The notes beneath the pieces were generated by a model. The model was not told the origin of the DNA, did not search any database, and was given only the letters and a program-made list of their open reading frames with translations. A stretch of 64,000 nt of DNA from Roseibium aggregatum (GTDB lineage Bacteria > Pseudomonadota > Alphaproteobacteria > Rhizobiales > Stappiaceae), in assembly GCF_017309185.1 (NCBI RefSeq), contig NZ_JAEKJZ010000003.1, positions 434,001 through 498,000 on the forward strand, given 5' to 3'. Below, piece by piece: positions 54,113 to 62,697 of the stretch; positions within the stretch are counted from its first letter, which is position 1, and every line of letters starts with the position of its first letter. The position numbers were made by a program, and so were the translations under genes.

Positions 54113-54414
54113 ATTAGTTCTCCCCCCACTGAAGGTTGATGGTCTGTTTTTATTGATGGGCTTATTAGAGCGTGACGCTCATTTTGCATTTTAAAGGATA
54201 AAAATTTTCATTCTTTTCTATTTGTTAACATTGTTGTCTCGCCCTTTCAATGATTTGCTGCCGGATTTGAGGGGGGCTGGTTCGACTGTTGTTGAAACCG
54301 GAAAAGCTGACATGATGCGGCGGCAAGAATCGTCCAAGCAACGGACGGTTTTGGGGACGGACCTTGCCAAGGCGGCGGGTTGCCGCTTCACTCGGGGACG
54401 AAAGGATCCAATAG
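54113..54414. promoter_or_regulatory. Divergent region between the CTERM gene and the CMD gene
   Basis: 302 bp with no recognisable gene. It must contain the CTERM promoter (minus) and that of the carboxymuconolactone-decarboxylase-like gene (plus). The part next to the CTERM start is AT-rich. Confidence 0.4.
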
Positions 54415-54954
54415 ATGACACTCCCTGACGAGACCGGCCCGATCAGCGACGCGGACTGGCCGGTGGATATTGCCGATTTGCGCGAGGGGTTCGCGGGTGC
54501 GCTCAACGTCTACCGCACCATGGCCCATCATCCGGCGCTCGTTCGGGCCTGGGCGCCCTTGCGCCAGCATGTGGTCAAGGACACGGTTCTGGGCCCGGAA
54601 CGATCCGAGATCGTTATCCTGCGCACCGGGGTCCGGGTCGGCTCCTCCTACGAATGGGCTCATCACGTCTCTCGGGCGCGCGCGCTCGGCATGTCCGACG
54701 AGCGTATCGCCGCCGTGCTTGGCCAGCCCGCGGGCGAGGACGGGCTGCTGGTGCAGGCCGTCGATGCGATCATCGACAATCAGCGGCTTCCGGGCGCTCT
54801 GGAGCGTGAACTGGTGGCCGCTTTCGGCAAGGAGGCGGTGTTCGATCTGATCGCGACCGTCGGCTTCTATCTGGTGCTTGGAACCATTCTCAAGACCTAT
54901 GACGTTCCCGTCGACGACGACATCGCCGCGGAACTTGAGGCCCGGCCACTCTGA
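54415..54954 (+). CDS. Carboxymuconolactone decarboxylase family protein
   Basis: 179 residues, all helical. The core VRVGSSYEWAHHVSRARALGMSDERIAAV follows the CMD/AhpD pattern but has SSYEWAHH where AhpD has the Cys-x-x-Cys-x3-His redox site. It is therefore not a peroxiredoxin partner; decarboxylase-like or unknown activity is likelier. ATG 54415 has AAAGGA upstream. It points toward the aromatic catabolism genes but is convergent with iclR. A role in that pathway is suggested only by proximity. Confidence 0.82.
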   Translation: MTLPDETGPISDADWPVDIADLREGFAGALNVYRTMAHHPALVRAWAPLRQHVVKDTVLGPERSEIVILRTGVRVGSSYEWAHHVSRARALGMSDERIAAVLGQPAGEDGLLVQAVDAIIDNQRLPGALERELVAAFGKEAVFDLIATVGFYLVLGTILKTYDVPVDDDIAAELEARPL

Positions 54955-54966
54955 GTCCCGACCGGC

Positions 54967-55069
54967 TAGAGCATCCTGCGTTCAAGTGAACGCAGACAAG
55001 ATGCTCTAACATATTAAGATCGATCAACTTTTGGACGCTCAACCGATTCCGGTTGAACGTCCGTTGATC
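54967..55069. repeat. Double palindromic element between CMD gene and iclR
   Basis: Two adjacent compound hairpins. First: outer arms TAGAGCATC/GATGCTCTA (54967-54975, 55000-55008) enclose inner arms TGCGTTCA/TGAACGCA (54977-54984, 54987-54994). Second: outer GATCAAC/GTTGATC (55022-55028, 55063-55069) enclose GGACG-C-TCAACCG and CGGTTGA-A-CGTCC (55033-55045, 55050-55062). In style this resembles short intergenic mosaic palindromes of Hyphomicrobiales. It may also end transcription of the two convergent genes. Confidence 0.75.
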
Positions 55070-55860
55070 TAGTCGGGCAGGGCCTCGGCGATCTTTTCGG
55101 CGATCTCGAGCGTCAGCGGGCCGAATTTTTCAAGCGCCTTTTGCGTGCTCATCGCGCTGCGGATCCAGATGAGCGAGATGCAGCCGAGCACGTTTCCAGA
55201 TGAGCGGATAGGTACGGCGATGGAGGCCGTTTCCTCGCGGAATTCGCCGCTGTCCCGAACGGCGATGCCCCGAGTACGGGTCTCTTCGATCAACCTCGAC
55301 AGCCAGCGGTCTTCCAGGAACGGCGCGTCCTCCTCATCGTCGAGACGGCGCAGGTGATCCAGGATGAGCGCCCGTTCCCCGTCGGAGCAGAAGGAGATAT
55401 AGGCGCGACCGCTGGATGTTCTCAGGACAGGCAGGCGATAGCCGGTCATCCCACGGTCGATGGAGAGCGGCGAGCGGCCATGGGTCGTTTCCTGAATGAC
55501 CATGGCGGCGTTGTTGTAGACCGTCAGGTCGAGCGGCCAGACGACCTGGCTGGAATATTCAGCAAAGATCGGACCGGCAGCCTGGGTGATTTCCGTCGTC
55601 AGCGCGTAGCCATCGCCGAGGGCCGCGGCGAAACGGGTTACCCGGACATAGTTGGACGTGGCGGAAAACGCGACGTAGCCGAGTTCCTCCAGCGTCTCCA
55701 GGAGCCTGTAGACGGTCGGACGTGGCAGGCAGAGCGCCTTGGCGATCTCGCCGGGCCGCGCTTCTCCCACCTTGTTCACATAGCGAAGAATGGCGAGCCC
55801 GCGCGCCAGCGAGCGCACGGGGGCCGAGGCATTCTGAGCGGAGGCCGGGTCAGTGAGCAT
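55069..55860 (-). CDS. IclR family transcriptional regulator
   Basis: 263 residues. The N-terminal winged helix (RGLAILRYVNKVGEARPGEI, AKALCLPRPTVYRLLETLEE, LGYV) and the effector domain (FAEYSSQVVWPLDLTVYNNA, GYRLPVLRTSSGRAYISFCS, FREETASIAVPIRSSGNVLG) follow the IclR family. Such regulators often control aromatic catabolism genes. It is 36 bp downstream of the FAH gene on the same strand, likely the last gene of the dioxygenase operon. It is the probable binder of TGTCCG-N5-CGGACA found before both adjacent operons. Confidence 0.9.
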   Translation of the reverse strand: MLTDPASAQNASAPVRSLARGLAILRYVNKVGEARPGEIAKALCLPRPTVYRLLETLEELGYVAFSATSNYVRVTRFAAALGDGYALTTEITQAAGPIFAEYSSQVVWPLDLTVYNNAAMVIQETTHGRSPLSIDRGMTGYRLPVLRTSSGRAYISFCSDGERALILDHLRRLDDEEDAPFLEDRWLSRLIEETRTRGIAVRDSGEFREETASIAVPIRSSGNVLGCISLIWIRSAMSTQKALEKFGPLTLEIAEKIAEALPD

Positions 55861-55896
55861 GGAGGGACCATCGCACAGGCCGGGCCGGCGAGGAAG

Positions 55897-56739
55897 TCAG
55901 GCTTCCGCCTTCACCGGGTTCGACAGAATGCCGATCCCTGAAACCTCGACTTCGCAGATGTCGCCGTCCTTCATGAAGAGCGGCGGCGTGCGCCGTGCTC
56001 CGACGCCGCCCGGCGTGCCCGATACGATCACGTCGCCGGGGAGGAGCGGCAGGATGGTCGAGCAATAGGCGATCAGGCGCGGGATGGAGGTGACCAGCAG
56101 CGAGACATCCGTATCCTGCACCACTTCGCCATTGAGTCGCGTCTGGAGATGAAGCTTCGCCGGATCGGGGATTTCGTCGGCGGTCACCATCCACGGACCG
56201 AACCCGCCCGTTCCCGCGAAGGTCTTGCCGGGCATGAACTGGTGGGTGTGCTTCTGCCAGTCGCGGACCGAGCCGTCATTATAGCAGGAATAACCGGCCA
56301 CATGGCTCAGCGCGTCCTCTTCTGAAATCCGGCGGCCTTCCTTGCCGATGATCACCGCGACTTCGCCTTCGTAGTCGAACTTGTCCGATTCAAGCGGTTT
56401 GATGAGGGGCGCGCCATGTCCGATCTGGGATCCCGAATAGCGAGCGAAAAGAACCGGATTGGGTGTCTCTTCGCGTCCCGTTTCGGTGATGTGCGTATGA
56501 TAGTTGAGCCCGACGCAAATGATCTTGTCCGGGTTCGGGATCACCGGATCGAGGGAGACGTCATCGAGGCTGAAGTCGGCCTCTCCTTCGAAGAGTTTGG
56601 CGGCTTCCGCCGTATCGTCGCCAGCCAGGAAGTCGCGCAGTGTCTTTGCGGTGAACCGCTTGCCAAGATCGACAAGACCCTTGTCGGTGACGAGGCCGTA
56701 GGAGGACGTGCCATCCTTGGTGAAAGAACAGAGTTTCAT
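55897..56739 (-). CDS. Fumarylacetoacetate hydrolase family protein
   Basis: 280 residues. The FAH C-terminal catalytic domain is complete: IICVGLNYHTHITETG, the metal-binding glutamates in FDYEGEVAVIIG, the aspartate in GYSCYNDGSVRDWQ, and the late GDVIVSGTPGGVG. Members hydrolyse or hydrate acylpyruvates and ring-cleavage products. In this operon (hydroxylase and extradiol dioxygenase upstream) it probably processes the meta- or gentisate-type cleavage product. 4 bp separate it from the hydroxylase gene. Confidence 0.9.
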   Translation of the reverse strand: MKLCSFTKDGTSSYGLVTDKGLVDLGKRFTAKTLRDFLAGDDTAEAAKLFEGEADFSLDDVSLDPVIPNPDKIICVGLNYHTHITETGREETPNPVLFARYSGSQIGHGAPLIKPLESDKFDYEGEVAVIIGKEGRRISEEDALSHVAGYSCYNDGSVRDWQKHTHQFMPGKTFAGTGGFGPWMVTADEIPDPAKLHLQTRLNGEVVQDTDVSLLVTSIPRLIAYCSTILPLLPGDVIVSGTPGGVGARRTPPLFMKDGDICEVEVSGIGILSNPVKAEA

Positions 56740-56743
56740 GGTG

Positions 56744-58243
56744 TCAGACCAGTTCCGGTTGCTGTGTTTCGATGGGGTTGGGAAGCACGAGCGCCAGCAG
56801 CGCCTCGAGCTCTTCTCTGGTGTCGGCGCCGCCCAGCGTGTGCCGGTCCGGCCGCAGAACAGTGGCCCGCGCTCCGATGCGCTTGAGATGTTCGGCCGTG
56901 TTCGAGGTCTCGCTTGTCACAAGCGCGACGCCGTTCGGCAGGGCAAGCCCCTCGGCGAGGTCCGCTTCGGCGACGACAACGAATTGATGCGGATGGAGCG
57001 CGTCCATCAGCGTCCCGTCGTTGAAGCGCGGCTGGCCGAAAAGGCGGCCTGCCAGCGGGCCCTGTCCGAGACCCTCGCCAAGGGGAGGGGCTATGCTTTC
57101 CATGCGCGCGGCCCCGTCGGACGAAGGCAGGGCGGCGCGCAGGGCCTCTTCTGTTCCGGCGGTGTTGATCAGGCCGCCGAGGCGTACGGCGGTCTGGATA
57201 TATTCGCGGGCATTCGGCTTTCGCTCGCTTTCGTAGGTGTCCAGCAGCCGTTCCGCGTCGGCGCCCGTGACCTTGCCTTTGCAGACAAGCGCGAGTTTCC
57301 AGTAGAGATTGGCGACATCGCGGGTTCCCGCGCACATGCCCTGACCCATGAAGGGCGGTGTCTGGTGGCAGGCGTCGCCGGCCAAAAGAAGCCGGCCCTT
57401 GCGCCAGTCTTCGGCGACGAGCGAATGGAAGACATAGACCGCGGTGCGTTCCAGATCCGCCTCGTCCGGGGTGATCCAGTCGGAGAGAAGCTCCCAGACG
57501 CGCTCGGGCTTTGCTATTTCCGCGCTGTCCTCTTCGCTGCGAACGGTGATTTCCCAGCGCCGCCGCCGGCCAGGCGTGCGCACGTAGGTGGCCGGTCTTT
57601 CCGGACGGCAGTACTGGATCGAGTGATCGCCCAGTTCCGGCTTGTCCGTCTTCAGGATGACATCGACGACGAGCCAGCGCTCGTGGAAGCCGTAGTCCTC
57701 CATGCCGCTCTCGATATAGCGGCGGACGAGAGAGCGGGCGCCGTCGCAGCCGACCACATATTGCGCCGACACGCGTTCGATCCTGCCGCAACTCATGTCC
57801 TCGAAGCGCAGGTCGACCCGGTCTCCCTTGTCCTCGATGTGAAACACGTCACAGCGGCTGCGAACCGTGACGCCCTTGCGGCGGGCCAGATTGTGGCGCA
57901 GCAACTCTTCAAGGTCGGGCTGGTGGAAACGGTAGTTGGCCCGCCAGCCTTGGGGGCCTTCGCCCTGCGGCCGCGGCCAGTCGAGCAGCAGCTTGTCCTG
58001 CGGGTCGACGAAACGCATGCCCGGATGGCGATGGGTTTTCGCCTCCATTGCCTCGGCGATGCCGATCCACTGGAAGACCCGCATCACCTCCGCATCGAAA
58101 TGCACCGCGCGCGGCAGATGATAGTGGGCGCTTTCCCGTTCAAGGACCAGCGTCTTCAGCCCGCACTGGCCCAGAAGATGGGCAAGCGTTGCGCCTGCCG
58201 GCCCGTAGCCGACGATGGCGACATCGAAATGCTCCATGGTCAT
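56744..58243 (-). CDS. FAD-dependent aromatic hydroxylase, MhpA-like
   Basis: 499 residues. FAD motif VAIVGYGPAGATLAHLLG, the DG motif YVVGCDGARSLVRRYI, and the GD motif LLLAGDACHQTPPFMGQGMC match class A flavin monooxygenases such as MhpA (3-(3-hydroxyphenyl)propionate hydroxylase). The C-terminal ~120 residues form a thioredoxin-like tail seen in this group. It uses NAD(P)H and O2 to hydroxylate a phenolic acid, giving the catechol for the dioxygenase. ATG 58243 overlaps the dioxygenase stop as ATGA; ATG 58237 has the better Shine-Dalgarno spacing. Confidence 0.9.
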   Translation of the reverse strand: MTMEHFDVAIVGYGPAGATLAHLLGQCGLKTLVLERESAHYHLPRAVHFDAEVMRVFQWIGIAEAMEAKTHRHPGMRFVDPQDKLLLDWPRPQGEGPQGWRANYRFHQPDLEELLRHNLARRKGVTVRSRCDVFHIEDKGDRVDLRFEDMSCGRIERVSAQYVVGCDGARSLVRRYIESGMEDYGFHERWLVVDVILKTDKPELGDHSIQYCRPERPATYVRTPGRRRRWEITVRSEEDSAEIAKPERVWELLSDWITPDEADLERTAVYVFHSLVAEDWRKGRLLLAGDACHQTPPFMGQGMCAGTRDVANLYWKLALVCKGKVTGADAERLLDTYESERKPNAREYIQTAVRLGGLINTAGTEEALRAALPSSDGAARMESIAPPLGEGLGQGPLAGRLFGQPRFNDGTLMDALHPHQFVVVAEADLAEGLALPNGVALVTSETSNTAEHLKRIGARATVLRPDRHTLGGADTREELEALLALVLPNPIETQQPELV

Positions 58244-59220
58244 TTCCCCTGTTTTGCAAGTTCGCCGTAAAGCCATGGGCACTCGACGACGGGTGGCGAG
58301 CGGCGGCCGTTTCTTGCGGCCTCAAGGCGCATGTCGCGCAGGCGTTTGCGCCCGCCTTCCTCGGTCAGATAGAGGCGTTCGTGGCCCCAGAAGCTCGGCC
58401 CGTCGTGGGTCTCGTGCGGTTCCCAGGTGGCGGGGTCGATCACCCGGCCGCCCCAGCCGTTTTCCACGAAAAACCCCGACGGTGAATTGGCGTAAAAGGA
58501 GGTCATGTAGTCGTTGGTGTGCCGGCCGAGCGTATAGGCGACGCGGCCTTCCTCCTGCTGCGCCAGGTCGTAGCCCTGGCCGACATCGTCGAGGTTCTGG
58601 AACTCGACCATGAAATGGTGGAAGCCGGCCTGTCCCGAGCCGACCATCGCGAAGGAATGATGGCGCCCGTTCACATGGAAGAAGTAGAGCCCGTAGGGCT
58701 TAAGGCCGTAGTCGGAAACGTGGAAATCCAGAAGGTCCCGGTAGAACGGCAGCATGACATCGATGTTCTTCACGTGCAGAACGGCGTGCCCCATGCCTAC
58801 GGGGCCGGTCAGGAAGCCGTCGATCGGCCGTCCCGGGGTGAAGGGATCGGATGCGATCATCGGGTTGTGGAACAGTTCGACCCGGTTGCCCATCGGGTCC
58901 TCGAAGGCGATCATGCTTTCGACGAAGCGCCGGTCGCAGAGTTCCTTCGAGGCGAGGGTCACGTTCACGCCGGCCTGTTCGAGCCGCGCCGCATAGGTCT
59001 GAAGGTCATCAGAATGCTCGACCTCCCAACCCATGAAGGCGAGTGTGTCGCCGTCTTCATCGGAGACGAGCAGCCGCTGCATCCGGTCGTCCATGCGAAA
59101 GGCGAGTGCCTTACCGCCACGGTCGATCTTCTGCATTCCGAGCAGCTTTCCAGCAAAGTCGCTCCAGTCATCCAGCCTGTCGGAGCGCACACCGAGATAG
59201 CCCAGTGCATTGATTGCCAT
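58240..59220 (-). CDS. Extradiol ring-cleavage dioxygenase (VOC type, two-domain)
   Basis: 326 residues with two vicinal-oxygen-chelate halves, as in BphC-type enzymes. The second half holds the likely iron ligands: His in MGHAVLHVKNID, His in GFHHFMVEFQNLDDVGQG and Glu in GFFVENGWGG, with HTNDYMTSFYANSPSG between. The N-terminal half (GYLGVRSDRLDDWSDFAGKL) is structural. It cleaves a catechol next to the hydroxyl pair using Fe(II) and O2. It is the first gene of the dioxygenase-hydroxylase-FAH-iclR operon, preceded by a TGTCCG-N5-CGGACA dyad. Confidence 0.88.
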   Translation of the reverse strand: MAINALGYLGVRSDRLDDWSDFAGKLLGMQKIDRGGKALAFRMDDRMQRLLVSDEDGDTLAFMGWEVEHSDDLQTYAARLEQAGVNVTLASKELCDRRFVESMIAFEDPMGNRVELFHNPMIASDPFTPGRPIDGFLTGPVGMGHAVLHVKNIDVMLPFYRDLLDFHVSDYGLKPYGLYFFHVNGRHHSFAMVGSGQAGFHHFMVEFQNLDDVGQGYDLAQQEEGRVAYTLGRHTNDYMTSFYANSPSGFFVENGWGGRVIDPATWEPHETHDGPSFWGHERLYLTEEGGRKRLRDMRLEAARNGRRSPPVVECPWLYGELAKQGK

Positions 59221-59297
59221 GGTTGTTTTCCTGTCTGAATTTGCGATGCCACAGTTTAGGCGCGGGGCCCCGCCGGCTCCGAGGCGGGATCGCCGGC

Positions 59298-59314
59298 TGT
59301 CCGCTGGACGGACA
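59298..59314. promoter_or_regulatory. Candidate IclR operator before the dioxygenase operon
   Basis: TGTCCG-CTGGA-CGGACA, perfect 6-bp arms and 5-bp spacer, 77 bp upstream of the dioxygenase start. The same arms and spacing occur at 62360-62376 before the TRAP operon. Another TGTCCG half-site lies at 59363. An 11-bp hairpin (59306-59316 with 59327-59337) overlaps it. Confidence 0.5.
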
Positions 59315-59393
59315 GGCTGTGGGACACCTGTCCGTCCGCTGCAGGAAGGGACGCGGGCTGCGTGTCCGCCTATGGAACGGACGGCGAATCGGT

Positions 59394-60404
59394 CTATTCG
59401 CCCGCGATCTCCTTCGCGCGCTCAAGCGTTGCCGCCGCGAGATCCGCATCGGGCTGTCCCTTGACCCAGGCCTGCGCGGCTCCGGCGAAGGCCTCATCCC
59501 AGGCGGCCCGGCCCGCATCGTCCAGATCGATGAAGGTGACCTTGCCGTCTTCGCGGAAGCTCTTTTCGACTTCCGCGTCGGTCGCGTCGATCACGGAGGC
59601 GATCCATTCGGCCGTCACTCGGCCCGACATTTCGTCGATGACAGCCTTGTCCGCGTCGGACAGGCTGTCATAGGTGGCCTTGTTCATAAGGATCGCCATG
59701 GGCGAGGCGATGAAGCCGGTGGTGGTGATGTTCGGTGCCACTTCGTTCAGTCGAAAGGTGCGATAGGCATCCATCACCCAGACCGCGCCCGAAACCACGC
59801 CGCGTTCCAGGCCCTCATAGACCTGTGGCGCGGGAAGGCCGACACCGGAGGCGCCCACCATGGCGAACAGCTCGGAACCGAATTTCGACGGCGAGCGAAG
59901 CTTGAGACCGGACAGCTGGGCCGGCTCGGTCACCGGATCACCGGCCATGAAAAAGCGGTAGGCGGGTGTCGTGAACAGCGCGATCACCTTGTAGTCGGCA
60001 TATTCGCCGGCAAGGCTGCCGTCCTCGGACAGCGAATTGAGAATATCGGCGCCAACGGCACCGTTGCTGACGAGACCAGGCACTTCGACAACGCCTGTCA
60101 GCGGGAACACGCCGGGCGTATAGGTCGGCACGACCAGAGCCACATCGGCGACACCGGCCTTCACCAGATCCGCCTGCGCGGGTGGGGTTCCCAGGATCGA
60201 GCCGGGGTAGAGCTTGAACTCGGCGCCCTTGGAGAGCCTGGCGTTGACCTTGTCGATCCAGGGCTGAAGGATCTTGGACGAATAGAAGCCCTGCGCCGGT
60301 TCGAACGACGAAACGCGCATCTGGCGGGCTTCGGCGAGCGTCGCTGTCAGCGAGGTGGCGCAGAACAGCGCGATGGCCGTGGTCTTGAGCAGTCTGTTGA
60401 ACAT
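59394..60404 (-). CDS. TRAP transporter substrate-binding protein DctP
   Basis: 336 residues with a signal peptide (LLKTTAIALFCATSLTATLAEA). The DctP pattern is clear: WIDKVNARLSKGAEFKLYPG, LVKAGVADVALVVPTYTPGV, and AQLSGLKLRSPSKFG, whose Arg normally binds the substrate carboxylate. In this TRAP operon it follows both permease genes, the reverse of the order at 22-25 kb. Next to the aromatic operon and sharing its dyad, it probably imports an aromatic acid or derivative. Confidence 0.92.
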   Translation of the reverse strand: MFNRLLKTTAIALFCATSLTATLAEARQMRVSSFEPAQGFYSSKILQPWIDKVNARLSKGAEFKLYPGSILGTPPAQADLVKAGVADVALVVPTYTPGVFPLTGVVEVPGLVSNGAVGADILNSLSEDGSLAGEYADYKVIALFTTPAYRFFMAGDPVTEPAQLSGLKLRSPSKFGSELFAMVGASGVGLPAPQVYEGLERGVVSGAVWVMDAYRTFRLNEVAPNITTTGFIASPMAILMNKATYDSLSDADKAVIDEMSGRVTAEWIASVIDATDAEVEKSFREDGKVTFIDLDDAGRAAWDEAFAGAAQAWVKGQPDADLAAATLERAKEIAGE

Positions 60405-60422
60405 GAATTCCTCCCTTTGAAG

Positions 60423-61724
60423 TCACATGGCGTTAAGCGGCAGCCAGAGCACGATCGCCGGAATGGCGATGATGATGGCGACGCGGACGATATCGGCAGC
60501 GACGAAAGGCGCCGCTCCCGTCCAGAGTTCGGTCAGCCGGATATCGGGCGACACGGTCTTGAGAACGAAAAGGTTCATGCCGATTGGCGGCGTGATGAGG
60601 CCCATCTCCACGACCATCACCGCGAATATGCCGAACCAGATGAGGTCGATCCCGGCGGCCTGCGCGATCGGGACGAAGAGCGGGACGGTCAGGAGAAGCA
60701 TGGCGAGACTGTCCATGAGCGTTCCGAGCATCAGGTAGATCGCCAGCATCAGGAGAATGACGAGAAACGGTTGATCGATGATCCCGGAGAACATGCCGGT
60801 CAGAGAAAACGGCAGGCCGGAAAGCGCGAGGAAGAAATTGAAGAGATTGGCACCGATCATCACCAGATACAGCGCGCCGCAGGTAAGTGCGGTGTCCCGA
60901 ACCGCGGCGAGAAACCCGTTCAGCGACAGCCTTCGCGACAGGAAACCGTAGGCCAGCACCAGCGCCGCGCCGATGGCCGCCGTCTCGTTGGCCGTGAAGA
61001 CGCCGCTGTAAAGGCCGCCCATGATCAGGCCGAAGATCGCGAGCGGCGGCAGCAGTTCCCTGAAGGCCGCGCTGCGTTCGTCGCGGGCGGCGCGTTCGCG
61101 CTGGGGGGCTGTCGACCAGCCGAACCAGATCGGGACCCAGATGGCGAGACAATAGAGAAGGACGGCGAGAAAGATGGGTCCGGTGGTCGCCAGCAGGAGT
61201 TCGCGGATCGACTGTTCGGCGATAAAAGCGTAGATCACCAGTACCGTCGACGGCGGGATCAGGATGCCGAGCGTGCCTCCCGCGGCGACGGAGCCGGCCG
61301 AAAGCGACTTCGAATATCCTGCTTCCTTCATCTGGGGCAGGGCGATCCGGCCCATGGTCGCGGTGGTTGCGAGTGAGGAGCCGGAGATCATGCCGAAACC
61401 GGCGGAGGCTCCGATGGTTGCAAGCGCCAGTCCGCCCCGGCGATGACCGAAAAGGACGGACATCGACTGGTAGAGCTTGGCAGACAGCCCGCTGTGGGCG
61501 GCCAGATTTCCCATCAGGACGAACAGCGGGAGCATGGTCAGCGTGTAGTTTGTCACGCTGTCCCAGACCGTGGTCGCGCCGATTGTGATGGCGCCTGCGA
61601 AACCGATGATCATCGCGGCGCCGAGGAGGCCGACGAGGCCCAACGCGACGGCGACAGGAATTTCCAGGAATATCATGACGATGGCGGCGCCGAAGCCGAG
61701 GCCGCCGAGAAGGAGTCCGTCCAT
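60423..61724 (-). CDS. TRAP transporter large permease DctM
   Basis: 433 residues and about 12 helices. Family segments: LTMLPLFVLMGNLAAHSGLS, ASAGFGMISGSSLATTATMG, LGILIPPSTVLVIYAFIAEQ, VEMGLITPPIGMNLFVLKTV. I chose ATG 61724 because the small permease ends at 61727, 2 bp upstream; the frame is open to 62150 across that gene. Forms the transport core with the small permease and the DctP protein. Confidence 0.93.
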   Translation of the reverse strand: MDGLLLGGLGFGAAIVMIFLEIPVAVALGLVGLLGAAMIIGFAGAITIGATTVWDSVTNYTLTMLPLFVLMGNLAAHSGLSAKLYQSMSVLFGHRRGGLALATIGASAGFGMISGSSLATTATMGRIALPQMKEAGYSKSLSAGSVAAGGTLGILIPPSTVLVIYAFIAEQSIRELLLATTGPIFLAVLLYCLAIWVPIWFGWSTAPQRERAARDERSAAFRELLPPLAIFGLIMGGLYSGVFTANETAAIGAALVLAYGFLSRRLSLNGFLAAVRDTALTCGALYLVMIGANLFNFFLALSGLPFSLTGMFSGIIDQPFLVILLMLAIYLMLGTLMDSLAMLLLTVPLFVPIAQAAGIDLIWFGIFAVMVVEMGLITPPIGMNLFVLKTVSPDIRLTELWTGAAPFVAADIVRVAIIIAIPAIVLWLPLNAM

Positions 61725-61726
61725 TG

Positions 61727-62209
61727 TCAGGCCCTTTCGTTCCGAACCACGAACCAGACGCCGGAAAGCGCGGCGATGAAGGCTGCAAGAAGAGCAAGCG
61801 TGACGACCGTCAGGGCAATCGGGACCGGAAGGCCGAGGTCGGGGGTTGTTTCCGGCGAGCCGATCTTGGCAAGGGCGTTCTGGCCGACGGCCCAGAGGAT
61901 CAGTCCGGCAAAGCCCAGGGACACGAAACTTCCCAGGAGGCCGAAGGGGCGCGCGAAGCGGGCCGGGGCCAGCTCGGAGAGCAGCCTGGCACTGACGTGT
62001 CCCTGTTTGGCGTAACAGACCGGCATGGACAGAAGCGCGCCAAGACCGATGGACAGCGACGTCAGTTCGATCGCGCCTGGAATATTCGTCCCGGCAATTG
62101 CGCGCAGGCATACATCGCTCACGGTGACGGCGGTTCCGAATAGAAAGCACATGCCGGCGAGTGCCAGGAAACTGTTGGAGACGATTTTTTTGAGAGTCAG
62201 GCTCTGCAT
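61727..62209 (-). CDS. TRAP transporter small permease DctQ
   Basis: 160 residues with four hydrophobic segments (IVSNSFLALAGMCFLFGTAV first; ending LALLAAFIAALSGVWFVV). ELTSLSIGLGALLSMPVCYAKQGHVSARLL fits the DctQ core. ATG 62209 gives a normal-length DctQ; the frame is open further upstream. First gene of the minus-strand TRAP operon; the candidate IclR dyad is 150 bp upstream. Confidence 0.88.
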   Translation of the reverse strand: MQSLTLKKIVSNSFLALAGMCFLFGTAVTVSDVCLRAIAGTNIPGAIELTSLSIGLGALLSMPVCYAKQGHVSARLLSELAPARFARPFGLLGSFVSLGFAGLILWAVGQNALAKIGSPETTPDLGLPVPIALTVVTLALLAAFIAALSGVWFVVRNERA

Positions 62210-62359
62210 GACATCCGTTTCTGTTGGTGGATGGAGACGGAGGTCAAACTGCCGGCGCGACGTGCCAAGGCTCATGCTTGGGCCAGGCAGTGTTCCTCCC
62301 AAACACTGTCGGGCGAGCATAGAAATCCGGTCGGGGAGGAGGTAGCGAATTCGGGCGGG

Positions 62360-62376
62360 TGTCCGCCTGGCGGACA
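62360..62376. promoter_or_regulatory. Candidate IclR operator before the TRAP operon
   Basis: TGTCCG-CCTGG-CGGACA, a perfect dyad with the same arms and 5-bp spacer as 59298-59314. A further TGTCCG half-site lies at 62410. The distance to the dctQ start is 150 bp. Confidence 0.5.
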
Positions 62377-62697
62377 TGTTCGTGTCGGCCGGGTGGTCGC
62401 GCGGCGTCCTGTCCGTGTGGTGGAATTGAAGTTCACCCGACAACCACCGTATTCTCGGCAGCGAGTTTCTGGTCCAAAAAGAGTATCGGAAACAGTTGTT
62501 TGTCAGACGCTTCCCTCGCTGTGAAGCCCGCAACAGGCCTGCCTTCAATTGAGGTGAACGACAAAGTCAGGTGACGAACTGGCGCCGTGCGCCGCCCGTC
62601 TCAGGGGATGCTCCGCGTGACTTCAATCGGGCGGAGCACCGCTTTAGCCCGTCAGCGTGAAGGTCTTTTGGGAGGCGGGGGCTGGGCCGGGTCCAGC

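Noticed and set aside
56708..58270. A 520-codon plus-strand frame opposite the flavin hydroxylase
   Set aside because: Antisense to a gene with clear FAD motifs; no domain in the complementary frame.
59214..61376. A 720-codon open frame on the plus strand opposite the third TRAP operon
   Set aside because: It is antisense to well-supported DctP and DctM genes, rich in Arg/Gly/Asp/His, has no domain, and is typical of stop-poor complementary frames in GC-rich DNA.
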